From: JASLDZ01 sp964242625
GTDB lineage: Bacteria > Pseudomonadota > Alphaproteobacteria > Caulobacterales > Caulobacteraceae
Assembly (NCBI GenBank): GCA_964242625.1
Contig: CAXTAO010000030.1
Location: 1-33,449 of the forward strand
Length of the DNA stretch: 33,449 nt
Direction of reading: 5' to 3'
Shown here piece by piece: positions 8,840 through 15,972 of this stretch (its first letter is position 1; the number at the start of each line of letters is the position of its first letter). A program made the position numbers and the translations under genes. The notes beneath the pieces were generated by a model, which made no database searches, was not told where the DNA came from, and saw only the letters and a program-made list of their open reading frames with translations.

Positions 8840-9547
8840 ATGCCGCCCGCCCGCGCCGCCGCTCCCGCCCGCCTGCGCCCCGGCCTCAGGACGCGCGCGC
8901 TGGAGATCTTCCGCCGCTTCGCCGAGCGCGAGCCGGCGCCGAAGCCCGAGCTCGACTACCTGAACGCCTACACTCTCGTGGTGGCGGTGGCGCTGTCGGC
9001 CCAGGCGACCGACCGCTCGGTCAACCTCGCCACCCGCGCGCTCTTCCCCCTGGCCGACACGCCGGAGCGCATGCTCGCGCTGGGGGAGGAAGGGCTCCTG
9101 GAGCGCATCCGGTCCATCGGCCTCTACCGCACCAAGGCGAAGAACGTCATGGCCGCCGCCCGCGCGCTGGTCGACGGGCACGGGGGCGCCGTGCCGCTAG
9201 AGCGCGCGGCGCTGGAGGCGCTGCCGGGCGTCGGCCGCAAGACCGCGAGCGTGGTGCTGAACGAACTGGGGGCCGAGCCGGCCATCGCGGTCGACACCCA
9301 CGTCTTCCGCGTCAGCCACCGTCTCGACCTGTCGCGCGCCTCCACGCCGGAGAAGGTCGAAGGGGACCTCATGCGCCTGGTCCCGCCGCCTTACCTCACG
9401 CGCGCGCACCACTGGCTGATCCTGCACGGCCGCTACACCTGCGTGGCGCGCCGGCCGAAGTGCGAGGCGTGCCTCGTGGCCGACCTCTGCCCCTCGCGCC
9501 GCCCGGGAAGCGAGACGCTCGCGGAAGGCGCCGCGCCCGTCGGCTGA
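8840..9547 (+). CDS. nth: Endonuclease III (DNA glycosylase/AP lyase)
   Basis: 235 residues. It removes oxidised pyrimidines and cleaves the abasic strand in base-excision repair. The helix-hairpin-helix LPGVGRKTA (128-136) contains the catalytic lysine (Lys134), and VDTHVFRV carries the catalytic aspartate (Asp152). The C-terminal 4Fe-4S loop is intact with the exact Cx6Cx2Cx5C spacing (Cys201, 208, 211, 217). The ATG at 8840 was taken as start; another in-frame ATG at 8804 would add 12 residues and is possible. It diverges from the DUF2244 gene and shares a very short promoter region with it. Confidence 0.95.
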   Translation: MPPARAAAPARLRPGLRTRALEIFRRFAEREPAPKPELDYLNAYTLVVAVALSAQATDRSVNLATRALFPLADTPERMLALGEEGLLERIRSIGLYRTKAKNVMAAARALVDGHGGAVPLERAALEALPGVGRKTASVVLNELGAEPAIAVDTHVFRVSHRLDLSRASTPEKVEGDLMRLVPPPYLTRAHHWLILHGRYTCVARRPKCEACLVADLCPSRRPGSETLAEGAAPVG

Positions 9548-9556
9548 CGCGCTGGA

Positions 9557-10276
9557 CTAGGGCGCGAAGCGCTGCAGCGCGCGCGGCAACGGCGGCGGCG
9601 CGCGGTTGAGCACCACCCCCGGGCAGTGGCCGCCTGCGGCGGCGAGCGCGTCGCGCACGTGGGTCGGGCCGCGCGGGTCCCCCGCCTCAGCGGAGACGAC
9701 GAGGAAGGTCGCATCCATGGCGCGGGCTGCGTCGATGCCCGCCCGCGAGCGCGCGAAGGCGGGGGCGTCCACGACCACCCAGTCGGCGTGGGCCGCGAGC
9801 GCGCGCCACCAGCCGTCGCCGGGCGACAGCTCCACCCGCTGGCCGGGCCGCAGCGCCTCCCGGCGGAAGCGGGCGAGCCAAAGCCGCCGCTCGCCCACCG
9901 GATAGGCGTCGAGGTAGGCGGCGTCGGGCCAGGTGCGGCCGTCGGCGCCCACGGTCGGAGGCTCGACGTGGAAGAGGCTGGGCACGGGCGCGCCGTCGGG
10001 GGTGGGAGGGGCCGTAGGGCGGGGTTCGCCCAGATCCCCGTAGCGCACCGGCTCGGCGGCGATCGCGGCGAACTGGACGCCCGCCAACGGATCGAGCTCG
10101 ACGAGCCACACGCCCCGGCGCGCGCGCTCGGCCGCCGCGAACGCAAAGGCGCGGGCCACCGCCGAGGTCCCCTCGCCCGGGCGAGCGGCGAGGAACTGCA
10201 CGCACCGGCCGCGGTCGGCGGGCGGCGCGCCCAGCCGCTCCAGAAGGGCGCGCATGTCTTCGGAGAGGTCGACCAT
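9557..10276 (-). CDS. CpsD/CapB-type P-loop protein for polysaccharide export (HfsB-like)
   Basis: 239 residues from the ATG at 10276; a GTG at 10318 would add 14 residues, and neither has a good Shine-Dalgarno. The fold is that of the cytoplasmic ATPase module of bacterial tyrosine kinases or MinD-like proteins: ARPGEGTS (P-loop), WLVELDP (A' strand) and WVVVDAP (Walker B). The P-loop lysine is replaced by threonine (GEGTS in place of GEGKS), and there is no C-terminal tyrosine cluster, so kinase activity is doubtful. It sits directly behind the chain-length regulator gene on the same strand. That order resembles hfsA-hfsB of the Caulobacter holdfast locus; the assignment is inference. Confidence 0.7.
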   Translation of the reverse strand: MVDLSEDMRALLERLGAPPADRGRCVQFLAARPGEGTSAVARAFAFAAAERARRGVWLVELDPLAGVQFAAIAAEPVRYGDLGEPRPTAPPTPDGAPVPSLFHVEPPTVGADGRTWPDAAYLDAYPVGERRLWLARFRREALRPGQRVELSPGDGWWRALAAHADWVVVDAPAFARSRAGIDAARAMDATFLVVSAEAGDPRGPTHVRDALAAAGGHCPGVVLNRAPPPLPRALQRFAP

Positions 10277-10342
10277 GGGCGACTCAGGCGCCCCCGTGCG
10301 GGCGAGGGACCATGCCACGGTTCGCGCGGAGGTGGTGAGCGC

Positions 10343-11875
10343 TCAGCCGCGCCGGCGGCCGGCGGTCGCCAGCACCGGCAGGCCCAGGGTGCGCTCGGCG
10401 GAGGCGGGGGTGGGGTAGCCCCGGCTCAAGAAGGCGGCGAGGAGCCCCGCGCACGCCGCTGTGAACGCGGCGAAGCCCGCGGCCAAGACCAGCGTCGGCC
10501 GCTTCAGGCTGGAGCCGCGGGTCGGCACGTAGGCGCGCTGGATCACCCGCACCGCGTCGTCGCCGCGCTGGGCGAGCGCCTGGGCGGCCTGGCTGTCCTG
10601 CTCGCGCGCGGTGAAGGTGCGCACGTTGGCCGACAGGAGGTCGCGCCGCCGTTGGAGGTCCTGGTACTCCGACTCGAGCCGCGCCAGCTCCTGGCGGCGC
10701 GCCAGGACGCGCGCGAGCTCGGCGTCGTCGGCCGTCTTGCGGCTGCGGAGCGAGGCGAGCTGGGCCTGCAGGGTGTTGCGCTCGGTCTCGGCGGTCTGGG
10801 AGACGGGGTTGATCCCCACCCGCCGCGCCACCGTGTCGGCGGCCGAGCCCGCGGCCAGCTGCTGCATGGCGGCGACTTGCGCCTCCTTGTCGCGCACGGG
10901 CGCGGCGTCGGGGCGGTAGCGGCCGAGGAGGTCGTGCAACTCGACCCTGAGCGCCGCCAGCCGGTCGCCGGAGGTGTGGTCGATGTCGCGGCTCAAGTTG
11001 ATCTCGCGCGGGGTGGAGGCGAACTGGCGCGCGGTCACGCCCAGGCGGCCGGAGGTCTCGCCGAGCTGGGCGCCCACCGTGTAGCTGTCGGTCAGGAGCT
11101 GGCCGTAGAGCGTGGCCAACGCCTGCTTCTCCGCGTCGAAGTCGCCGATGCCGTGGTCGGCCAGGAAGCGGGTGTAGGCGCCGTCCGCGTCGTCGAGCTG
11201 GCTTTGGAACGCCTTGCGCTGGTCCTCCAGCGGGCCCGTGTCGCGGGCCATGAGCACCTGGCGGCGGTAGAGCAGGTACTCGTCCACCAGCGTGTTGAGC
11301 ACGAGCGCCGACATCTTGGGGTCGGGGTGGCTGAAGGAAAGCCGGATAACCGACACGTCGGGGGTGGTGGCGATCTTCAGCCCGCCCTCCATGGCCTTGA
11401 TCGCCTGGCCCTCCAGCGCGCGGCGACCCTCGGGCGCGGCGCGCGCCCAGCCGCGGCCGAGCGCGGGGTAGAGCCGCGGCAGGCCAATGTCGCGGATCAC
11501 CTTGTCCTTCAAGGCCGCGCTGCCCAGGATCTCCACCTCCGACTGGATGATGGCGTCGTTCTGCGGGGCTTGGCCGCGCCCGGCGTCGCCCACCCGCGGA
11601 TCGTAGACGTAGGCGTCGCTCAGCCGCACGAGGAGGCTCGAGTCGGCCTGGTAGCTGGTGGGCATCCTCAGGGCGACGAGGAGGCCCAGGAGGAGCACGG
11701 CGGCGAAGACGACCCCCATCAGCCAGCGCTGGCGCCAGACGAGCGCCAAGAGGTCCTCGGCGCTGTAGGCGGGGCGGGTGCGCTCGGGCGGGGAGGGGTC
11801 GGGCGAAGGGCGCGCGGCGACAGGCGCGGCCGACGCCTCGCGCCACGGCGCCTCCCTGCCCCACGTCGCGGCCAT
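10343..11875 (-). CDS. Wzz/GumC-type polysaccharide co-polymerase (HfsA-like)
   Basis: 510 residues, an inner-membrane polysaccharide co-polymerase that sets chain length and links synthesis to the outer-membrane pore. There is a cytoplasmic proline-rich N terminus, a transmembrane helix at about 51-70, a long periplasmic part with extended coiled coil (about 190-430, including LARVLARRQELARLESEYQDL), a second helix at about 463-483, and a short tail with RTLGLPVLATAG. In Wzc proteins that last motif leads into the kinase domain; here the protein ends and the kinase-like module is the next gene. It starts at an ATG and diverges from the OPX gene across 135 bp. Confidence 0.88.
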   Translation of the reverse strand: MAATWGREAPWREASAAPVAARPSPDPSPPERTRPAYSAEDLLALVWRQRWLMGVVFAAVLLLGLLVALRMPTSYQADSSLLVRLSDAYVYDPRVGDAGRGQAPQNDAIIQSEVEILGSAALKDKVIRDIGLPRLYPALGRGWARAAPEGRRALEGQAIKAMEGGLKIATTPDVSVIRLSFSHPDPKMSALVLNTLVDEYLLYRRQVLMARDTGPLEDQRKAFQSQLDDADGAYTRFLADHGIGDFDAEKQALATLYGQLLTDSYTVGAQLGETSGRLGVTARQFASTPREINLSRDIDHTSGDRLAALRVELHDLLGRYRPDAAPVRDKEAQVAAMQQLAAGSAADTVARRVGINPVSQTAETERNTLQAQLASLRSRKTADDAELARVLARRQELARLESEYQDLQRRRDLLSANVRTFTAREQDSQAAQALAQRGDDAVRVIQRAYVPTRGSSLKRPTLVLAAGFAAFTAACAGLLAAFLSRGYPTPASAERTLGLPVLATAGRRRG

Positions 11876-11929
11876 GGCTTGCGGCTCGTTCCTCGTCCCG
11901 TCGTCGCGGGCACACTGGGCGGAGCGCCG

Positions 11930-11944
11930 TTAACCACGCGTTAC
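11930..11944. promoter_or_regulatory. Putative CtrA-type site TTAA-N7-TTAC
   Basis: The 135-bp region between the hfsA-like and hfsD-like genes contains TTAACCACGCGTTAC. This matches the CtrA consensus TTAA-N7-TTAA in seven of eight defined bases. CtrA is the cell-cycle response regulator of alphaproteobacteria and controls polar and surface structures. TTAA is rare in DNA of this composition, which favours a real site, but one near match is not proof. It could serve both divergent promoters. Confidence 0.4.
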
Positions 11945-12010
11945 CCATACGGGAGCGAGGGTCGCGCCACGGCGGGCCGCAGCCGCCGCCCCCCGCAGCC
12001 TGGACCGGCG

Positions 12011-12754
12011 ATGGCGCGCCCCCTTCCCCTCCGCAGTTCCGCCTTCGTCGCCGCGCTGGTCGTGAGCGTCGCGCTGACGGGCTGCGCCGGGCGCAATCCC
12101 TATCCCGCGCCGCCCGGGCCGTTCAGCGAGATCCCCTACGCCACCTGGCGCGACGACGAGCCGGGCTATCGCTTCTACCCCGGCGACGCGCTGGACGTGT
12201 CGACCCCGGCCGCGCCCGAGCTCAGCCGCTCGGTGGTGGTGCAGCCGGACGGGCGCATCACCATGCCGCTGGTCGGTTCCGTCATGGCCGCCGACCGCAC
12301 CCTGCCCGAGCTGCAGGCCGCGCTCGCGCAGGGCTATGCCGGACAGCTCCTCGATCCTCGGGTGGAGGTGGCGGTGCGCCAGGCTACGCCCATCCGCGTG
12401 TTCGTGGGCGGCGAGGTGGGCAAGCCCGGCGTGTACGACATGCCGGGCGACATCGACGTCCTGCAGGCGGTGGTGATGGCGGGCGGCGTCCTGACGACGT
12501 CCGAGCCGCGGCAGGTGGTGCTGATCCGTCGCGGGCCGGACGGGCGGCCGATGATGCGCTTCGTCGACATGGGCGACGCCGTGCACCACGCGCCGGTGGC
12601 GGGCGCGATCCCCCTGCGCCGGTTCGACGTGGTGTTCGTGCCGCGCTCGCGGATCTCCAACGTCGGGCTGTGGGTGCAGCAGTACCTGCGCGACGTCGTG
12701 CCCGTGCAGTTCTCCTACGCGGCCGGGGCCAACAACTACCTCACGACGCGCTGA
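12011..12754 (+). CDS. Outer-membrane polysaccharide export lipoprotein, OPX/Wza family (HfsD-like)
   Basis: 247 residues. A lipoprotein signal peptide ends LTGC with the lipidated cysteine at 25. A Poly_export domain follows (YPGDALDVSTPAAPELSRS, then QPDGRITMPLVG), and then an SLBB beta-grasp domain (IRVFVGGEVGKPGVYDMPG, then LQAVVMAGG). The C terminus is shorter than in E. coli Wza, which is usual for this OPX subgroup. It should form the outer-membrane channel for the polysaccharide handled by the divergent co-polymerase. The ATG at 12011 was chosen because the hydrophobic signal begins right after it. The 3' end overlaps a convergent gene by 14 nt. Confidence 0.9.
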   Translation: MARPLPLRSSAFVAALVVSVALTGCAGRNPYPAPPGPFSEIPYATWRDDEPGYRFYPGDALDVSTPAAPELSRSVVVQPDGRITMPLVGSVMAADRTLPELQAALAQGYAGQLLDPRVEVAVRQATPIRVFVGGEVGKPGVYDMPGDIDVLQAVVMAGGVLTTSEPRQVVLIRRGPDGRPMMRFVDMGDAVHHAPVAGAIPLRRFDVVFVPRSRISNVGLWVQQYLRDVVPVQFSYAAGANNYLTTR

Positions 12755-13253
12755 CCGCCCCCGGCGCGGGCCGCCGCGGGAAGGCGGGCGCCGTGCCCCA
12801 GAGCACGAGCGCGGCCAGCCCGGCGGAGAGCGTCTGCGCCTGCGCGGGCGGGACGAGGAGGCCCGCCGCGCCCGCCGCGCACATGAGGGCGCCCGTTATC
12901 CAGTAGGCGCGGAACGGCAGTCCGCGCGCGAGCGGGAAGAAGTGCAGCCCCACGATGAAGACGGCGGCGGACACCGCCCAGGCGGCGTGTCCCGTGCGGG
13001 CGAGGAGGTTCACCGCGACCAGCATGGCCACGACCTCCGCCCCGCTCCACGTCGCCACGAGCCGGCCGACGCGCCGGCGCTCCGGCGGGCTGCGGTCGCG
13101 CGGCCCGGGGGTGCGCGGCGCGAGGAGGCGGACGAGGAGCAGCGACACGAGCGCGGGGGCGACGCGGCTCCACACGGGCAGGCCCAGCCCCGCCATCGCG
13201 AGCGCGCCCCAGAGCGCCGCGAAGGCGCACACCACATACAGCCCAATCCGCAC
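12741..13253 (-). CDS. Small multi-pass membrane protein, function unknown
   Basis: 170 residues with about five hydrophobic segments: 3-25, 30-44, 71-87, 92-107 and 116-152 (the last probably two). Between the second and third is a charged loop rich in Arg and Pro. I recognise no catalytic motif. It resembles small uncharacterised membrane proteins found widely in proteobacteria (the VGLHFFPLARGL segment is typical of them). It is too short to be a Wzy-type polymerase, so I do not assign it to the neighbouring polysaccharide genes. Convergent with the OPX gene. Confidence 0.7.
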   Translation of the reverse strand: MRIGLYVVCAFAALWGALAMAGLGLPVWSRVAPALVSLLLVRLLAPRTPGPRDRSPPERRRVGRLVATWSGAEVVAMLVAVNLLARTGHAAWAVSAAVFIVGLHFFPLARGLPFRAYWITGALMCAAGAAGLLVPPAQAQTLSAGLAALVLWGTAPAFPRRPAPGAVSAS

Positions 13254-13316
13254 GCCGCCGCCCTCCCGCGCCTCGACGGGAAGAGCGTCGGCCGCGCCGG
13301 GCCGGCGATCAAGCGC

Positions 13317-13592
13317 TCAGGCGGCGGCCTTGGCCAGCCAGGCTCGGGCGGCGCGCTGGGCCTCGGCCACGTCGTCGCGGTCCATCTCGGCGGAGATCTC
13401 GCGGCGGTAGCGCTTGGCCTCCTCCGACCCGCGCATGGCCGCGAGGTTGAACAGCATGTGCGCCGACACGTAGTCGAGCGGCGCGCCGCCTTGGCCCGTG
13501 GAATACATCATCGCCATGCGCAGCAGGTCGTCCCCGCTGGAGTGCGCCTCAGGCAGCGGCAGGCCGCCCATCTCTTCGCTCGCGGTGGTCAT
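13317..13592 (-). CDS. Small Sel1-repeat-like protein
   Basis: 91 residues. The centre (LLRMAMMYSTGQGGAPLDYVSAHMLFNLAAMRG) is a single Sel1-type tetratricopeptide-like unit, followed by a charged helix. A single repeat is not a full domain, so it probably binds a partner or dimerises; the function is unknown. The start ATG at 13592 has AGGAG immediately upstream. The 155-bp upstream region to the next gene is richer in A and T than its surroundings and contains a GAGTC (CcrM-type GANTC) site at about 13697, so it likely holds the promoter. Confidence 0.75.
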   Translation of the reverse strand: MTTASEEMGGLPLPEAHSSGDDLLRMAMMYSTGQGGAPLDYVSAHMLFNLAAMRGSEEAKRYRREISAEMDRDDVAEAQRAARAWLAKAAA

Positions 13593-13747
13593 AGCTCCTG
13601 ATCTCCCGTGGCGCATTCGGCGCCTGTGCATGAGGGGAGGAAAGCGCGGCGATCTGAAGACAAGGTGAACGGGCGCACAGGATGGGCCGACATTCAGAGT
13701 CAACGAAAAGGTCCCGTTCAATACAGCGGTTCACACCTTGGCGACGG

Positions 13748-14194
13748 TCAGCTCCGCTTGCGCAGCGGGCGCGTCCACGCCGCACCCGCGGGCGCGAAGC
13801 CCGTCGCCTCGGCGAAAGGGTCGAGCGCGTCCGCCCCCGGCGGCGACAGGAGCCTGAGCTCGGTCGCGCCGAGCTGGCGCGCCGCCTGCGCCGCCGCCTT
13901 GACGAGGAGCCGCCCCACCCCGCGCCGCCGCGCCTCGGGGGCGACGAGGAGCTCCAGCTCGGCGACCGGCGCGTCGAGGAGAAGCGAGGGTCGCGCAGAG
14001 ACGACCGCCGCCCCGCTGGGCGCCCCCCACTCCGCCGCCAGGAGCACGGACGCGCCGGCGGCGCGCAGCCGCTCCAGTCGCGCCCCCACCGCGGCGGGGG
14101 CGGCGGGCAGGCCGCAGGCGGCGAGGAGCTCGGCCAGCCCCTGGGCGTCGCCCGCGTCCGCCCCGCGGATTTCCAGGCCGTAGCGGCTGGCCAA
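13748..14194 (-). CDS. GNAT-family N-acetyltransferase with TTG start
   Basis: 148 residues. The C-terminal half carries the GNAT acetyl-CoA loop: VAELELLVAPEARRRGVGRLLVKAAAQAARQLGATELRLL, followed by a DPFAEATGFAPAG segment. The substrate is unknown. I place the start at TTG (14194) because AGGAGG lies six bases upstream and the protein then begins MASRYGLEIRGAD, a normal start for this fold. The frame stays open upstream but runs antisense to the aminotransferase gene. It is divergent from that gene with a 66-bp gap. Confidence 0.8.
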   Translation of the reverse strand: MASRYGLEIRGADAGDAQGLAELLAACGLPAAPAAVGARLERLRAAGASVLLAAEWGAPSGAAVVSARPSLLLDAPVAELELLVAPEARRRGVGRLLVKAAAQAARQLGATELRLLSPPGADALDPFAEATGFAPAGAAWTRPLRKRS

Positions 14195-14260
14195 CGGCGT
14201 CCTCCTCGCCCGACGCGCTCCGCTGTCCCACGCGGGCGGTGGACGCGCTATGCCCCGCCC

Positions 14261-15433
14261 ATGCCGTTCCCGCCCACTGCGCGACCCGAGACCCTGGCGC
14301 TGCGCGCCTCGCGCATCCGCGAGGTGGCCAACGCGGCCATGGGCCGGCCGGACGTCCTGCCCTTCTGGTTCGGCGAGAGCGACCGCGCCACCCCCGCCTT
14401 CATCCGCGAGGCGGCGGCGGCGGCCCTGGCCGACGAGCGCACCTTCTACACCCACAACCTCGGCCGCCTCGACCTGCGCGAGGCGCTGGACGGCTACCTC
14501 GGCCGGCTGCACGGGGGTGCGCCGGGGGTGGGGCGCCTCGCCATCACCAACTCGGGCGTCAGCGCGCTGATGATCGCCGCCCAGGCGGTGCTCTCGCCGG
14601 GCGACCGCGCGGTGGTGGTCGATCCCGTCTGGCCCAACGTGGCGGAGATCCCCAAGATCATGGGCGCGCGTGTCGCCCACGTGTCGATCCGCGCCCGCCA
14701 TGGCCGCTTCGCCCTCGACCTCGACGAACTGCTGGATGCGCTGACCCCCGACACCCGCGCGCTGTTCCTGTGCTCGCCCAACAACCCTACCGGCTGGACG
14801 CTGCCGGCCGCCGACCGCGCGCCGCTCCTCGAGCGCTGCCGCCGCCACGGGATCTGGCTCGTGGCCGACGACGTGTACCAGCGGCTGTGGTTCGGCGCGG
14901 AGACCTGCGCGCCCTCCTTTTTGCCGCTGGCAGACCCGCAGGACCGGCTGATCAGCGCCAACTCCTTCTCCAAGGCGTGGCGGATGACGGGATGGCGGCT
15001 CGGCTGGATGGTCGCGCCCGAGCCTCTGATGGAGCGGCTGGGCGTGCTCCTGGAGTACAACACCTCCTGCGCGCCCGACTTCGTGCAGTCGGCGGCGATC
15101 GCGGCGCTGGAGCGGGGCGAGGCGGAGGTGGCGGGGCTCCGCGCCGAACTCGCCGATGCGCGCGACCGGCTCGTCCCCGCGCTGGCGGCCCTGCCGGGGG
15201 TGGAGGCGCCCCGGCCGGACGGCGGCATGTACAGCTTCTTCCGGATCGCCGGCGAGGACGACAGCCTGCGGCTCGCCAAGCGGCTGGTGGGCGAGGCGGG
15301 GTTGGGGCTCGCGCCCGGCGCGGCCTTTGGCGAGGGCGGCGAGGGTTGGCTGCGCTGGTGCTTCGCGGCGCGGCCCGAGCGGCTGGACGAGGGGCTGGCG
15401 CGGCTTAGCGCTTTCCTGGCGCGAGGGCGCTGA
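14261..15433 (+). CDS. PLP-dependent class I/II aminotransferase
   Basis: 390 residues, fold type I. Visible sites: HNLGRLDLREAL (substrate and dimer region), NNPTG (174-178), DDVYQRLW with Asp203 that binds the pyridine nitrogen, and SFSKAWRMTGWRLGW with the Schiff-base lysine Lys238 and the following arginine. It resembles aspartate/aromatic aminotransferases; the exact amino donor cannot be told. It is monocistronic here, with start ATG 14261, and is followed by the repeat pair. No operon partner suggests a pathway. Confidence 0.9.
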   Translation: MPFPPTARPETLALRASRIREVANAAMGRPDVLPFWFGESDRATPAFIREAAAAALADERTFYTHNLGRLDLREALDGYLGRLHGGAPGVGRLAITNSGVSALMIAAQAVLSPGDRAVVVDPVWPNVAEIPKIMGARVAHVSIRARHGRFALDLDELLDALTPDTRALFLCSPNNPTGWTLPAADRAPLLERCRRHGIWLVADDVYQRLWFGAETCAPSFLPLADPQDRLISANSFSKAWRMTGWRLGWMVAPEPLMERLGVLLEYNTSCAPDFVQSAAIAALERGEAEVAGLRAELADARDRLVPALAALPGVEAPRPDGGMYSFFRIAGEDDSLRLAKRLVGEAGLGLAPGAAFGEGGEGWLRWCFAARPERLDEGLARLSAFLARGR

Positions 15434-15465
15434 ACACCACTTCTTAAACGGCGGGCGAAGCGGTG

Positions 15466-15672
15466 GCGGCGGCGTTGGCCGCCTGCGGCGGGCGCTGCGC
15501 GCTGTGCCGCCGTGCTCGTGCGCGTCAAGGCGACCCGCTTGCGCAGGTGCTGCGCTTCGCTCCGCAGCCTTGACCCGCCCTGCGCGCGACGGCTGATCGG
15601 AGTGGTCGGGACGCGGGGCGTCCCTTCCAACAAGTTCGACTTAGGCCTGCGGCCCGCGTCGAACACAGGGCT
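15466..15672 (+). repeat. Dispersed structured 3'-end repeat, copy B
   Basis: Begins about 33 bases past the aminotransferase stop and runs in the sense of that gene. It contains P1 (15487-15511), P2 (15524-15531 GTCAAGGC paired with 15567-15574 GCCTTGAC) with a 35-base loop, P3 (15608-15624), and P4 (GTTCGAC with GTCGAAC). The last 15 bases, GTCGAACACAGGGCT, recur inverted at 15769-15783, so this copy and copy C form a large inverted repeat between two convergent genes. Confidence 0.85.
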
Positions 15673-15768
15673 GCTGCTTGCCAGAGCCGCCATTGGCGGG
15701 TGGCGCTCTCTGGAACCACCGAGCCGCTCGGGCTCGACCGTCGCCCCGGCCTCATCCCTCACAGGTGA
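15673..15768. other. Spacer with two hairpins between the inverted repeat copies
   Basis: 96 bases flanked by the 15-bp inverted ends of copies B and C. Hairpin one (15681-15713) pairs CCAGAG with CTCTGG and CGCCA with TGGCG. Hairpin two (15720-15736) pairs CGAGCC with GGCTCG. No gene or T-tract is visible. It may be the apical part of one long snapback structure. Confidence 0.6.
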
Positions 15769-15921
15769 AGCCCTGTGTTCGACCCGCCGGAGGCGTTGTC
15801 GAACTTGAAGGGACGCCCCGCGTCCCGACGCCCCCGCGTCAGCCGTCGCGCGCAGGGCGGGTCAAGGGCGGCCGAAGGCCGGCGCGGAGCGCGCACCCTT
15901 GACGCGACCGAGCACGGCGGC
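15769..15921 (-). repeat. Dispersed structured 3'-end repeat, copy C
   Basis: Inverted relative to copy B and in the sense of the efflux lipoprotein gene, starting about 50 bases after its stop. P2 is perfect: GTCAAGGG (15861-15868) with CCCTTGAC (15896-15903). P3 lies at 15810-15826 and P4 at about 15783-15807. The P1 part is lost on the gene-proximal side: the match begins at GCCGCCGTGCTCGG. The P2 loop differs in length and sequence from copies A and B. Confidence 0.82.
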
Positions 15922-15927
15922 CCTACC

Positions 15928-15971
15928 CGGCGTCAGGACGAAACGCCGATCGCGCACGGCGCCCCGCGCCG
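15928..15971 (-). terminator. Two hairpins directly after the efflux lipoprotein gene
   Basis: The first hairpin (15957-15971) pairs CGGCGC with GCGCCG around CCC, one base past the stop. The second (15928-15948) pairs CGGCGT with ACGCCG. There is no T run, so these would be RNA 3'-end stabilisers or factor-dependent termination signals rather than classic terminators. Confidence 0.4.
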
Positions 15972-15972
15972 C

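Noticed and set aside
9626..12010. Long open frame in front of the OPX lipoprotein gene, and many other long antisense frames across the window
   Set aside because: High GC content keeps antisense frames open. These translations are rich in Arg, Ala, Gly and His, show no domains and lie opposite well-supported genes.
12741..13253. HfsC-like polysaccharide polymerase next to the export genes
   Set aside because: The protein has only 170 residues and about five helices, while Wzy or O-antigen-ligase-type polymerases have about 400 residues and ten or more helices.
15434..15972. CRISPR array or insertion sequence in the large intergenic region
   Set aside because: There are only two copies in inverted orientation, no regular short direct repeats with spacers, no transposase and no target duplication that I can see.
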